Of a stretch of DNA of 64,000 nt, positions 10,970-22,590 are shown in pieces. Origin of the DNA: Brasenia schreberi. Taxonomy: Eukaryota > Streptophyta > Magnoliopsida > Nymphaeales > Cabombaceae. The DNA lies in NCBI GenBank assembly GCA_036023115.1, contig JAYKKT010000073.1:10459001-10523000 (forward strand), written 5' to 3'. Each line of letters begins with the position of its first letter. Within the stretch, counting starts at the first letter, position 1. A program made the translations under genes and the position numbers. Under the pieces are notes generated by a model, which was not told the DNA's origin, searched no databases, and saw nothing but the letters and a program-made list of their open reading frames with translations.

Positions 10970-13900
10970 AAATGACGTCTAAAATATGTGTTTCTAAGTT
11001 GACAAAGACAAAAAAGTTAAATGACTTGAATTTTTAAATGTGAAAAAGAACAATTTTGTTCACCCTAACTTTAGAGGGTATTGATTATGTACTTAAGAAA
11101 ACAATTTTACTCCATATAGTCAGGATTATAAGGTTAACTTAGATGGAAGATGACTTAATTAGGGTCTTTGAAGAATTCGAGATCGCTAAAGAGTTATTTA
11201 GCTCTTTGATCACTAAATATAATACTACAACTAATCTGTATGTCTAACTACTTCATAAATACAATTCTTATAAAATAAAAGGTGATAATATAGTTGAACA
11301 TGTTAACCAAATGTTCATAATGGCTAGAGATTTAGTTGTAGTGAAGTCAGTTATTTTTTAACCGATGCAGATATACATAATACTAAATAGTTTTCCTCCT
11401 TTCTGAAATATGATAACCACAAGTGTTACACTTAGACCAAATTTTACTCTTTCTGAACTTCCATTGAAGCTATCAATTGAACAAGAACATATTAACAAGA
11501 ATAAAAGAGAAAAATTGCTAGTTGCTCAAGATGATTTAGGGTTAAGTTATAAATACAACTAAAAGAAGAAGAAACCAAATAAAAGATTTGGTAAGAATAA
11601 CAATAAAAAGGGTGATTAGTTTTTCAAGAAATCACACAAATTTGCTTCTCAGATAAAATGCTTCAACTATGACAAAATGTGATACTACAAACGGGGCTGC
11701 TACAACAAAAAGAGCAACGATGAAAACACCTAACGACATGACCCAACAAAGAAGCAAGACATAATTTGAATTATTTTTTAGTGCCTTTACAAGGATCACC
11801 TAGTAACTGATTGGTGGATTGACTCAAGAGCGACCCAACATATCTCAAATAGTAAAGAGGGAGCGACATATCTAAAGGAATTCAACCTTGTGGAGCATCG
11901 AGTTTACATGAAAAATAATATTTTTTTATATTCTTGAGGTTGGGTCTTTTAGGATTTGTGTACAAGCCATACTAGTAGTACTTACTAATGTATTAATTAT
12001 GCTCTCTATTAGATATAATCTTATATTGGTCCCTACCTTGATAAAGAAAAGGTTTGACATTATATTTGTTCCTCATAAAGTTACTATGAAAAAACATGGT
12101 AGGATAACTTTTTCAGGTTTATTTGATGTTGAGCGTGATTTGTTTAAATTGAATGTAAATGAAAATGAAAGTTTTTCTTCTATTTATATTGATTGTTCTT
12201 GTGTAATTGATATGAATGTATAGTATAAATGCTTAGGGTATATAAGTTTGAAAAAGTTGAAAAAATTAACCAACTTTAACTTATTATTTAGCTTTCATGA
12301 AAACACTTTTAATAAGTGTGGGGCTTGTATAAAAGAGAAAATGGCCAAAAAAATTATTTTTCAAAGAAATAATTAGGACAACAACCCTATTAGAAATTAT
12401 TCACATCGATTTATGTAAGCCCTTTAGGATGAGATCTCATCATGGGAAGATATATTTTATAACCTTTATCGATAATTACTCGAGATATACATATATATCT
12501 CTTATCATATAAATTTGAGGCACTTGAGGTATTAAAAGAATATAATCAAGAAGTTGAAAATTAATTAGGGCAAACAATCAAAGTCTTAAAGTCAGGCTGA
12601 TGTGGTAAATACACCTTTACAAAATTTTTGAAATATTATAAAGATATTGGTATTACAAAACAAAATATCATACCCAAAATACCTCAACAAAATAGTGTTG
12701 TAGAAAGATATAATAGGATCTTGTTGAATATGACTAGGTCCATGTTAATTGATGTTTCTCTTTTTAGGGTGTTTTGGGGAGAAACAGTAACTACAATCGT
12801 ATATATATATTAAATAGAGTATCATGTAAGGCTTTATTCTCTACACCATATGAGATGTGGTTTGGTAGGAAACCGAACTTGGGTCTTCTTAGGAGGTGAG
12901 ATTTATCACACATGTGAAGATCCTTGATCAGTCTAGTGATAAGCTATATAATAGGTCATTAAGATGTATTTTTATTAGATATCAATTTTATCAAAGGACC
13001 ATGATTTAATAGAAAGTAGGGATGTTGAATTCTTAGAGTTAACTAAGAATGAGATTCTTGAAAATGATAATGAATGCATTGATGATCTAGTGGATCTAGA
13101 TCCATTATTATTTGAACCCATGGATTTTTATCCAAATAACCTTCTTGAGTAATGAAACTTTAAGTAGATATAAAAGATATAGAGTCACACCATTCTACTT
13201 AAAGGATTATCACACTTACTTTATAGAGGTGGTGTGCAATTTAGTAGATTTAGATGAGTTGATTGATAACGTAACATATCAGCAGCCTATCAACTTATCT
13301 CACTCACCAGACTGAGAAAAAACTATAGATGAAAAAATTGAATCCATTGAGAAAAACTAAATATGGGAACTGACTAATTTGCCAAAAGAAAGGAAAGTCA
13401 TAAGATGTAAATGATTCTAAAAAAGAAATATAAAGTTGATGGAACAATCAACAAATTTAAAGCGAGGTTAGTTGCAAAGGAATTCTTATAAAAGAAGATG
13501 ATAGATTATGTTGAAACATATCCTCTAGTTACGAAATTTGCATCTATTAGAATTGTTCTAGCTATTTTAGTATATTATGATTTAGATTTATATCAGTTAG
13601 ATATAAAGACTGCCTTTTTAAATGAAGATTTAGATGAAATCATCTATATGCGAGAAGGGTATATTGTTAAAGGACAAGGAGATAAAGTATATAAGTTGAA
13701 AAAATCTCTATATATCCTTAAACATTCACCTCGTCAATGGCATTTGATTTTTTAAAATGTCATTATTGAACTTTGGTGTATGGCTAATGAACTTGGCTAC
13801 TATGTATATGTCTGTAACAGTGAGAGCCATTTTGTCATTCTATCATTATAAGTAGATGACATATTGCTAACTGAGAATGACAATAAAATGGTTGTCAAAA

Positions 13901-14790
13901 CCAATGTATGATTGAACTAAAAGTTTGAAATGAAGGATATGGGAGATGTATCATATATTTTGGGTATAAAGATTTCTCGTGATGAAGAATCTAAGCTTCT
14001 ATGTTTGAGTCAAGAGAGAGATATGTATTATATCCTCAAGAAATTTAAAATGAGTGAGTATAAGCCTACAACTGTACCCATTACTAAAGGGGTCAAATTG
14101 AGTAAAACTAATTGTCTCATTGAGGGAGAAAATAAGTTTAATGTTGCTTACACACAAGTTATGGGTAGCTTGATATATGCAATATTGTGTACAAAACCTG
14201 ATATCACCTTTGTTGTTGGTCTTGTGAGTAGATATCAAAGTGATCGAGGTTGGCAATATTAGATAGTTGTGAAAAGGATTCTAAGATATCTTAAAGAAAC
14301 AAAAGACTTAAAATTATATTTTCAAGGATGAACTAAAAGTGGTAGGATACTTAGATGTTGACTTTGGTGAGAGTAAAGATGACAAAAAGTCATCGTCTGA
14401 TTAAATATTCTTATTTGGATGTGGTGGTGTTTCTTGGGCTTTCAAGAAACATGATTGTGTAGCATTGTATATAAAAGAAACCGAGTATGTTGTTTGTAGT
14501 ATGACTGCAACAAGTGTTGTTTGGATAAGTTGTTTCATACGTGATTTGAAGTTGGATATAGCCAACCAGCATATTATCATTTATTGTGACAACAATGCAA
14601 TAATTACTCTTATTAAAAGTGAATCTGATAACTCAAAAAATAAACATATATGGTTTAAATATTACTATGCTCATGATATGCTTAAAATGAATGAGATACC
14701 TATATCTTATATGCCATATGTTGCTTAATCCCTTGACTAAAGGCATCTCAGAAGATCTTTTCACTAAACATGTTACATATATGGAGTTGA
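10970..14790 (+). pseudogene. Copia copy 1 gag-pol remnant
   Basis: The domains survive in order but are broken by stops and frameshifts. A UBN2-type gag section lies at 11143-11340, resembling 25311-25500 in copy 2. A decayed CCHC knuckle (IKCFNYDK) is near 11658. The protease start WWIDSRATQHIS is near 11812. The integrase core includes GITKQNIIPKIPQQNSVVER (12649-12708). Reverse transcriptase shows YQLDIKTAFLNEDLDE (from 13588), KKSLYILKHSPRQWH and VDDILLT (13853-13873; the codon before it is a stop), then MKDMGDVSYILGIKISRDEE (13930). RNase H shows ETEYVVCSMTATSVVW (14482) and IIYCDNNAIITLIKSE. No full-length product is possible. The lineage within Copia was not assigned. Confidence 0.85.
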
Positions 14791-14991
14791 TATATGCCTA
14801 GAGTTTGAGGGTAGAAGTGTACTTTGTTGAATGTTATGCAGGAAAAACATATTGATTATAGAAAACCATATGACATATAAAAATTATGATTTACCTGCAA
14901 ATAGAAAATGATACAACTTGAAAAAACCCCAAAATATTGGGAGCCAAAACGAGTGTATCATATATATTAGCTCAAGTAGCCAAGTGAGAGA

Positions 14992-15312
14992 TGTAAGTTA
15001 TTGGTGGTCACTTTCGACCTCAATAACATCAACCATGAAATGCACGAAGAAGAGCCCTCTTCTCGGATTTCATGAGTTGCACTTTTCAAATTTACATAAA
15101 AAATCAGTTTTGTTTTTATAAAGGTAAATGCATCTCTCAGATAAAAGAGAAATGACTTTAACAAAAAACTCATAGAGGAAAACATGAAAAGAACGAAAAG
15201 CTAGAGAAATGACTTATAAAGGTAAATGCATCTCTCAGTTTTGTTCTTCTCACCTGGCTGCTGCGACGTTCGTCTTCCTCTGGTCAGTTTCAACATTGCG
15301 CAGATTTGAGCA
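14992..15312 (+). repeat. Copia copy 1, 3' LTR (end approximate)
   Basis: It begins TGTAAG directly after the purine tract. The first ~150 bp resemble the 3' LTR of copy 2 at 33445 (GAAGAAGAGCCCTCTTCTCGGATTTCATG against GAAGAGAGTCCTCCTTAAGGATTCCACG). An inner direct repeat, TATAAAGGTAAATGCATCTCTCAG, occurs at about 15117 and 15217. The right end is placed where L1 coding similarity begins. Confidence 0.55.
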
Positions 15313-15561
15313 TGTGGTAGCAGCTTCAATATATAGTTATATTAAGGAACTCTTCAACTTGCTGCAATGGGTGTTAGAAGTTAATGAGACTTATATTGTC
15401 CTAATTCCCAAGGGTTCACACTGAGAATATCCACAAGTCGAAACATCTTTGATAATTTTATGATCCTAAATGAAATTGTGCATAGTTATCAAAAGAGGAG
15501 GGGTAAGAACAAGTTGTTTATTATGAAGATTGATTTAGAAAAAGCATATTACTGAATTCAA
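15313..15561 (+). mobile_element. L1-type LINE remnant, left part
   Basis: Conceptual translation gives VLEVNETYIVLIPKGSH, then DNFMILNEIVHSYQKRRG and LFIMKIDLEKAY. These are hallmarks of the plant L1 ORF2 reverse transcriptase (PK motif, then the KxDLxKAYD block). The coding sequence is broken, and the RTE at 15562 is inserted immediately after the KAY block. It continues at 18844. Confidence 0.75.
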
Positions 15562-18500
15562 GCCTTGCATTGCCAGTCCCAAGCCCGGATAAAGGAGGAG
15601 GGTTGTGTTAGGCTTCCGACAGCCAGCGTAAAACTTCATCGGATTTCTATAACATGGATTACAAAAATTATGAGCATTGCTTTGGGGCGTCCCCGTCTAG
15701 CGACGTGCTGCAGAGCCCGAATGCAATAAGAAGTAAGCAAGGGCCACTACATTTTCGCCCGAATGTAGTGAATCAATTGCAGAGAGGGTTCCCACATCAT
15801 GGACGGGTGTGGGTAAAGAAGTTAGTCCCGCTACATTGCCACCCGAATGTAGTGAAAAAATTTCAGAGAGGGTCTCCACATTTTGATTATGGACGGATGC
15901 AGGGGGTAAGGAAGCTAGTCCTAGATAATAAGATTCGTATTGGTTCTTGGAATATCAGAACATTATCGGGTAAGCTAATGGAGGTGGTAGATACTATGAT
16001 TCGGAGAAAGATTCATATTCTATGTTTACAAGAGACAAAATGGGTTGGAGAAAAAGCAAAGGAGATAGAGGATACAGGTTTTAAATTATAGTACTCAGGT
16101 AAAGAAAATGCCCGAAACGGAGTTGGTATTATCATAAATAAAGATTTAAAGGAGAGTGTAGTAGACATACAACGATATGGTGACTGAATCATGACATTGA
16201 AATTAGTATTAGGAGTAGAGGTTTTGAATATAGTTTGTGCTTATGCACCCCAAGTAGGACTAGGAGATAGTATAAAGACAGTTTTTTGGGAAGAGTTAGA
16301 TAAGGTGTTTCAAAAGATTCCACAAAAGGAGATGATTTGTTTAGGAGGAGATTTAAATGGACATGTCGGTAAAGAGGCATTAGGATATCAAGGGATTCAT
16401 GGAAACTTTGGTTATGGGGATATAAACGAGGAAGGTAGGGAGATTTTAAATTTTGCTATGTCATTTGATCTCTTTATAGTCAATACAATCTTCAAAAAAC
16501 GAGATGAACATTTAATTACTTATAAGAGTGGCTTATCACAAACACAAATTGATTACTTTATTTGTAGAAAAAAAGATAAAGCGTGTTGTAAAGATTGTAA
16601 GGTAATTCCAGGAGAAAGCTTAACTACCCAACATCGACTTTTAGTTATGGATTTATAAATAAAAAAATGGACAAAGAAGAAAAGAGTGCATCGAGCTATT
16701 CGGACTAAATGGTGGAACCTCAAAAGTAAGAAAGAAGATATATTTAAACAGAAAGTCCTTCAAGGAGATGTTTGGAATTATGTTGGCACACCCTCTAATA
16801 TGTGGAACAATATGGCTATACATATTAGGAAAGTGGCAAAAGATGTGTTAGGGGTATCTAAGGGAGGTGTACCGGCACAAAAAGAAGCTTGGTGGTGGAG
16901 TGAAGTAGTACAAAATAAAATCAAGGCAAAGAGGGCATGTTACAAATTACATTATGCTAAGAAAACTAGTGAAACTTTAGAAGCTTATAAGAAAGCAAAG
17001 AAGGAAGCAAAAAAGGCCGTTAGTGAAGCAAAAGCTAAGATTTGGAAGGACTTATATAAAAAACTCAACTCAAAAGAGGGTGAAAGAGATATTTTTAGGA
17101 TAGCTAGGGCTAGAGATAAGAAAACTAAAGATCTTAATTATGTTAGATGCATAAAAGACGAGGATGAAAAATTCTAGTGGTAAATGATGATATAAGAAAT
17201 AGATGGAAAAACTATTTTTATAATCTTTTTAATGAAAATAAAGATGTTAGTATTAGTTTAGGAGATTTAGCCAAGACAGAAAAGTATATAAACCACAATT
17301 TCTACCGACGTATTCAAAAGAATGAAGTCAAAGAGGCTCTTAAACATATGAAGAGTGGTAAATCGGTAGGACCAGATAATATTCCTATAGAAGTTTGGAA
17401 AATACTAGGAGAAATAGGAATCACTTGGCTCACAAGACTATTTAATGAAATATGGAAAAACCAAAAGATGCCCGAGGAATGGAGAGCAAGTACACTTATA
17501 CCCGTATATAAGAACAAGGGAGACATTCAAAATTGTGCGAATTATCGAGGTATCAAGTTAATGAGTCATACTATGAAATTATGGGAAAGAATTATCGAAC
17601 GTAGGTTAAGACAAGTATCAAGTACAACAGAGAACCAATTTGGATTTATGCCAGGTAGATCTACTATTGAAGCGATTCACCTTTTGAGACGTCTTATGGA
17701 ACATTTTAGAGCAAAAAAGAAAGACCTTCACATGATATTTATTGATCTAGAAAAAGCTTATGATAGGGTACCGAGGGAGGTTCTTTGGAGAACTTTGGAA
17801 AAAAGAGGTATCCCATTGACATATATTAACCTTATAAGAGACATGTATGATGGTGCAAAAACATGTGTGAGGACTCATGAAGGAACGACAGACTTCTTTG
17901 AAGTTAATATTGGGTTACATCAAGGATCAACTTTAAGTCCATACTTATTTATAATGGTGATGGATGAGTTAACAAAACATATTCAAGATGAAGTACCTTG
18001 GTGTATGTTATTTGCAGATGACATTGTATTAGTGGAGGAGTCTAAGGAAAAAGTTAATAGAAAATTGGAACTATGGAGAGAAACATTAGAAAACAAAGGC
18101 CTCCGACTTAGTAGAACAAAGACAGAATATATGGAATGTAAGTTTGATCATTTGGCTACTTCAGAGGACATAGAAATTAAAATTGGCACACATTGCATTC
18201 CCCAAAAGGAAAGTTTTAAATACCTAGGGTCAATTTTTCAAAGTGATGGAAGAGTTGATGGAGATGTTACACATAGAATTAATGCTAGTTGGTTAAAATG
18301 GAGAGGAGCATCAGGTATTCTTTGTGATAAGAAGATACCATTAAAATTAAAAGGTAAATATTATAGAGCAGCAATTAGGCCTGCCATGTTTTATGGTTCT
18401 GAGTGTTGGGCAGTTAATCATCAACATGTACAAAAGATGTCTGTGATAGAAATGAAGATGTTGAGATGGATGAGTGGTCATACAAGAAAAGACCGTATAC

Positions 18501-18827
18501 GTAATGAGGTTATTAGAAACAAATTAGGAGTGGCACAAATAGAGGATAAAATGAGAGAACATCGTTTAAGATGGTTTGGACATATAGAAAGAAGATTAAA
18601 AGAAGAACCTGTAAGAAGGTTAGAAAAACTAAAGTTGGAAAGTATTAAAAGAGGTAGAGGACGACCACCAAAGTGTTGGAAAGAAACAATAAAGAATGAT
18701 CTAGCTTATTGGGAGTTAACTGCTAACATGGCACACGATAGGGATCTATGGAAACAAAGAATCCATGTAGTCGACCCCGTCTAGTATGGGAAAAGGCTTA
18801 GTTGTTGTTGTTGTTGTTGTTGTTGTT
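15562..18827 (+). mobile_element. RTE-clade LINE, nearly complete
   Basis: A 3266-bp insertion flanked by a 16-bp perfect target duplication, ATATTACTGAATTCAA (15546-15561 and 18828-18843), inside an L1 remnant. It has a short GC-rich leader, one endonuclease-reverse transcriptase frame and a 3' tail of GTT/TTG units (18800-18827) in place of poly(A), as known for RTE elements. At least five other RTE copies or fragments in this window align to it, so it serves as the local reference. Confidence 0.93.
15654..18784 (+). pseudogene. RTE ORF: APE endonuclease + reverse transcriptase, four lesions
   Basis: RTE elements encode one protein that nicks target DNA and primes reverse transcription there. 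The endonuclease part shows RIGSWNIRTLSGK, LCLQETKW, ICLGGDLNGHVG, QIDYFICRKKD and a final HRLLVMDL histidine. A basic linker (16690-17170) follows. The reverse transcriptase contains the [32 protein letters not shown] and [11 protein letters not shown] blocks, with the FADD box at 18011-18022. The C-terminal region carries [19 protein letters not shown] and a DLWKQRI ending before TAG at 18782. Lesions: TAG at 16089-16091, TGA at 16186-16188, TAA at 16656-16658, and a one-base loss in an A run near 17170; the last 535 codons (17177-18784) are open. The nearest upstream ATG is 15654, but homology is strong only from about 15930, so the start is uncertain. Confidence 0.9.
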
Positions 18828-18843
18828 ATATTACTGAATTCAA

Positions 18844-20290
18844 TGGGAATGCATCCATTAAGAATGGCCTATGTAACATCAACGGAAGTGACATTTGTTT
18901 TAGAATGGTTGCATCACACCTTCCTTTTCCCAAGGCGAGGCCTTTGGCAGGCGACCCCATCTCTCCTTGTCAATTGTCTTATGTAGACCCATATCATCCA
19001 ATTACATGTACAACAAGGTAAGTGGAAGCCCTTTTCATTCTCTCATCATGAATAGTGATTTACTTATATTTGGTGAGGCTAAAAATCATCAATTCTATTA
19101 TTGTAAAACGTTACCCAGTGGCATCGATGTAGATTGGTTGTGAAGAGTGGATTGAAGGAATCTAACTCACTTGGGATGTATCTTGGACACCCACTAGGAT
19201 GCATGCATTTGAAGACTAAATAATTCCAGTATTTAGTGGATCGGGTGCGATAAAAATTAGTGGGATGAAAAATCACTCAAGTCACTAAACTTCCAACCAA
19301 ATGTGTACGCAGAATTGAGAAAATACAGAAGAGTTTACTTTAGGGTCATGGTGAACATACCCAAAAACCTCATCCAATTCCTTGGGGCACTCTTTGTCAA
19401 AGGAAGGCCTTGTGTGACTTAGGTAAGTATCGGTGAACCACAACACTCTCTCGCTAGAAATTCTCCATGCTAAATATGAAAGTGCACATATTAGGGCCTT
19501 TACTTAATGCAACATACATCTTGTGACCATCCTATTAACCTCTACGGTAGAGTTTGTGACATGCTAGACGACCCGTGCAGCTGGCGATGGGATCAATTGT
19601 ATCCAATACTCAAGGTGAGGCTTACTGTAAACTTCATTCAGTTGAACCATCTATAGAGAAGATCAACTTAATCTCCTACATTTCAATGCAAAGTTCTCAA
19701 CATACCACCCCTTGGAAGGTATTGATCCACTTTGGTGTAAAGTATGACACTTTAGACCAAAGTGTCATACAGAGGAATCTGAAAGTACACTAATCATATA
19801 CTAGACCACCGTCCAATCCACTACACACAATTATTTGGTGGGTTCGACAGTGTGGCATAGACTTTAACCAACAAAGAGAACTCCTCCCTAGGCTTCTTCA
19901 CTCCAAACGAACATATGATGGTTCCTTCTGCACACAAACTGGATAAAAGTGAATTTAGATGGTTGCATCACCAAGAGAATATAGCCGGGTCTAGTAGTAT
20001 TCTTCACAATCACATCGAGCATTGGATATCTAGGATTTTGCAGAATATTGGAATTGCAGATATCCTTACAATTGAGGCTTGGGGCCTTAAAGATAGTCCG
20101 CACCTCGCATGGGAACTGGGCTACAGAGGAGTCAAATTAGAAAGCGACTTCGAGCCGCTAGTATCCTATCTTAGAGATAGAGAACTTAGTCTTCATCCAG
20201 TTCACTGGCTGCTTACCAGTAGGGATGTTCATGGGGTGGACATCTCCAGCCCCCTGCGGACTCTAACACGAATGGGGCAGATTCGGAGGC
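18844..20290 (+). mobile_element. L1-type LINE remnant, right part
   Basis: It resumes the L1 ORF2 interrupted at 15561. Broken frames give FPRRGLWQ then GDPISP (the RGLRQGDPISP block), NSLGMYLGHPLG, YLVDRVR, CVRRIEKIQKSLL, PWGTLCQRKAL and EILHAKYESAHI, in the order seen in plant L1 proteins. At 19915-20298 an open frame includes EAWGLKDSPHLAWELGYRGV and LESDFEPLVSYLRDRE, which resembles the C-terminal RNase H domain (RVT_3 type) of plant L1 elements. The 5' end, including the endonuclease, is missing. Confidence 0.75.
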
Positions 20291-20298
20291 TCATGTAG

Positions 20299-21660
20299 AG
20301 TTTGGGGTCGGGGCTGAGGAGGGTCGAGATGATCCCTGTGGGGATCGGAGAGGGTACTGGGACTTTAGGTCCCTGCCCCACCACCCCGCAGACCCATCTC
20401 GTGGACTCGTCCCGCATCCCCAGATCTTGGACCCATTTCAAGATCCATAATAGAAGACGGATCAAGAATATATATATATATATCCATTACCCACACTTCG
20501 ACACTCCCAAACTCTCAACAGCAAAAAAAAACCTAGGTGTCTCTTTCACTTTCGGCAGACCAAAAGTCTCCACTCTCCATACTCCATAGGTGCACAAGTC
20601 TCTCTCTCCACCCTCGGGTTTTTTTTCGAAATCCGGCTAGGAAAGACGGTGGACCTCCTTGGCAGCTTCATCATCATCTTCTTTGTCTACTCAACTCATC
20701 AATAATCAAGATTCAATACGCTTTCGTGAGGTGTTTGGATTTGCACCAGGTCGATAAATCGTAAATCAATAAGTCTACGTGGACTTATAAGTTGTGTTTA
20801 AATCCTTTTCTTTGATTCTCTTATTAAATATTTAAATGAATCATGCATGATTTGTGTTAGTGACTAAAGAGCTCACTCAGTGTTCATACGATAGTGTGGG
20901 AATTCTGTTGACTCTCTCACAGATTCTGTGCTTGCACTCGGCTCTCCGGTGTCCTTTGTTCTCGTGCTCAGGTACGCAGAAGCCACGGATCGTATGAGTG
21001 TTTCGGTATTTTTCTGGTTTTCTCTCAATATTTTTTGCTTGAAAGAAATGCTCATAATTTCTCTATGTTTCACTGTGTCTGTTTTGGCTCGCCTGCTCCA
21101 CTTTTCTCTCAGATTTTCTATTAGGTTTTCCTTTTCTAGAGCCCTTTAGTCGGCCAGTTACGGATAAGCTCCGTAACCACCTAGCAGTTTCGGCCTTTCC
21201 TCGAGTCAAGCTCCAAAAGCTCGTATGCAGCACAGGTAAATCGCACCTCTATCAAAGTCATTCACGTTGCCTCAAAAGATGAACCTCAGTCGACTATGAG
21301 GAGATTTGTTAAGAGTAAATTAGCCTCACATTTAATTAACACATAAATAACAAATAGAGTACTTGCTCACTGCCGGAGATCGGACATGTTCTCTTGCCAT
21401 TCTCGAAAAGGTCCTTAACTCGGTCCGACACGAGCTTGAATCTCTGGCTTGCTTTAACAGATAGGACCATCATGTTTTTTTCACTGGGTCTAATACTAGC
21501 AGTATTCAATATCCTTGTCAAAATTGGATCACACCAGGGCGTTTCCGTGGTCGAGTCTAATTTTGGGCATGATGGACCCAGATGCAGAGGGAAGAGCTGA
21601 AAGGTTGGTTGAAATGGAACAAAACATTTCCTTCATGCACTTTCTAACCCTAGCTATCTC
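20299..21660. other. Non-genic stretch; G+C-rich degenerate repeat, then unknown sequence
   Basis: At 20299-20440 there is a G-rich then C-rich text (GGGGTCGGGGCTGAGG ... CCCTGCCCCACCACCCCGC) with partial self-complementarity, like the degenerate GGGTCGGG-type repeats of plant genomes. From 20500 to 21660 I recognise no gene, element or array; the open frames there are short and lack known motifs. Confidence 0.4.
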
Positions 21661-21669
21661 CAAAAAATC

Positions 21670-21740
21670 CCCCACCCCGAACTCACCACCTAAGTGCTAT
21701 AGCAAGGGTCGGAGTTGATTCCCCTTCTTGGCATTGTAGC
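21670..21740 (-). mobile_element. Possible SINE 5' fragment
   Basis: Shares CGAACTCACCACC, ATAGCAAG and GATTCCCCTTCTTGGCA with the clearer copy just to the right (21858-21924). Too short to define ends. Confidence 0.35.
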
Positions 21741-21775
21741 CCTATTTGTTTCTTTCAACCTCCAGTATCAATGTG

Positions 21776-21924
21776 ATTTTTTTTTCTTTCTTTTGGAGGG
21801 GAGTGGGTGGCCTGAAAGGTAGGATGGGATGCTCAAGTCTAATATACACCCACGCATGCACCTCCCAGGAGTCGAACTCACCACGATAGCAAGCATCTGA
21901 ATCGATTCCCCTTCTTGGCAATCC
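21776..21924 (-). mobile_element. SINE (tRNA-derived family)
   Basis: On the minus strand it reads CTTGCTATCGTGGTGAGTTCGACTCCTGGG, which contains a box B (GAGTTCGACTCC), then GGTGCATGCGTGGGTGTATATTAGACTTG and a terminal A-rich tail (the T run at 21777-21787). The same order occurs at 50444-50560. Confidence 0.55.
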
Positions 21925-21973
21925 AGATGTAGTGAACCTTTTGAAATTTTCTTAGGCTGGTTAGAGGACACAT

Positions 21974-22259
21974 GTGTGGCACTAATAAAGGATAAAATGA
22001 GAGAATAGTGTTTAAGATAGTTTAGACATATAGAAAGAAGATCAAAAGAAAACCTTTACGAAAGTATGAAAAACTAGATTTTGAAAGTATTAAAAGAGGT
22101 AGAAGATGACCATAAAAGTGTTGGAAAGAAACAACAAAAAAATGATCTAGCTTATTGTGAGTTAACTGTTAACATGGCACATGATAGGGCTCTGTGAAAA
22201 CAAAGAATCCATGTAGCCGACCCCGTCTAGTATGAAAAAAGGCTTGGTTATTGTTGTTG
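21974..22259 (+). mobile_element. RTE LINE 3' fragment (5'-truncated)
   Basis: Matches the last ~290 bp of the reference RTE (from GTGGCAC-AATA-AGGATAAAATG to GTAGCCGACCCCGTCTAGTATG and an ATTGTTGTTG tail), with stops. Flanks resembling TTAGAG at 21961 and 22260 may be a decayed target duplication. Confidence 0.85.
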
Positions 22260-22590
22260 ATTAGAGAATATCCATTCATGCTTAATAATCAGACCAATAT
22301 ATGTACTAGAGAGATCTGTCAATGGCTGCCACTAAGTCACTGCGCGAAGGCTCCACAATCAGGCCAGAAGTTACATATCATCCACCACCTAAACCCACAA
22401 TTGCCTCTTGGAAGTGCGTTCATGAATTGGATTGTGTCCTGTAACTTTTTCATTGATTTTTCGAATTTTAAGTGAAAAGACAGCCACACCTTGTTTCAAT
22501 GTAGATCCGCCACTGCATAAGCTTTTGAGACGGGGTCCTATTGAAGGAGTTTAAAGCTAGGATCTTAGTAGTATAAATCTCTAGTATATG
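22260..22590. other. Short non-genic gap
   Basis: Nothing recognisable between the RTE tail and the degenerate repeat that follows. Confidence 0.4.

Larger units (their letters stand above)
10248..15312 (+). mobile_element. Copia LTR retrotransposon, copy 1 (dead, no 5' LTR seen)
   Basis: An untranslated leader (10248-10970) precedes gag, protease, integrase, reverse transcriptase and RNase H remnants in Copia order (integrase before reverse transcriptase). A purine tract AGTGAGAGA at 14983-14991 is followed by a TGTAAGTTATTGG LTR start at 14992. Copies 2 and 3 (23519-33840 and 53267-59381) belong to the same family by their RNase H and leader sequences. The left end runs straight into the RTE fragment with no recognisable 5' LTR, and the right end runs into L1 sequence. 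Many stops throughout show it is inactive. Confidence 0.82.

Noticed and set aside
20299..20465. G+C-rich patch as a CpG-island promoter
   Set aside because: It follows an L1 C-terminal remnant, no gene starts nearby, and its text resembles degenerate GGGTCGGG repeats.
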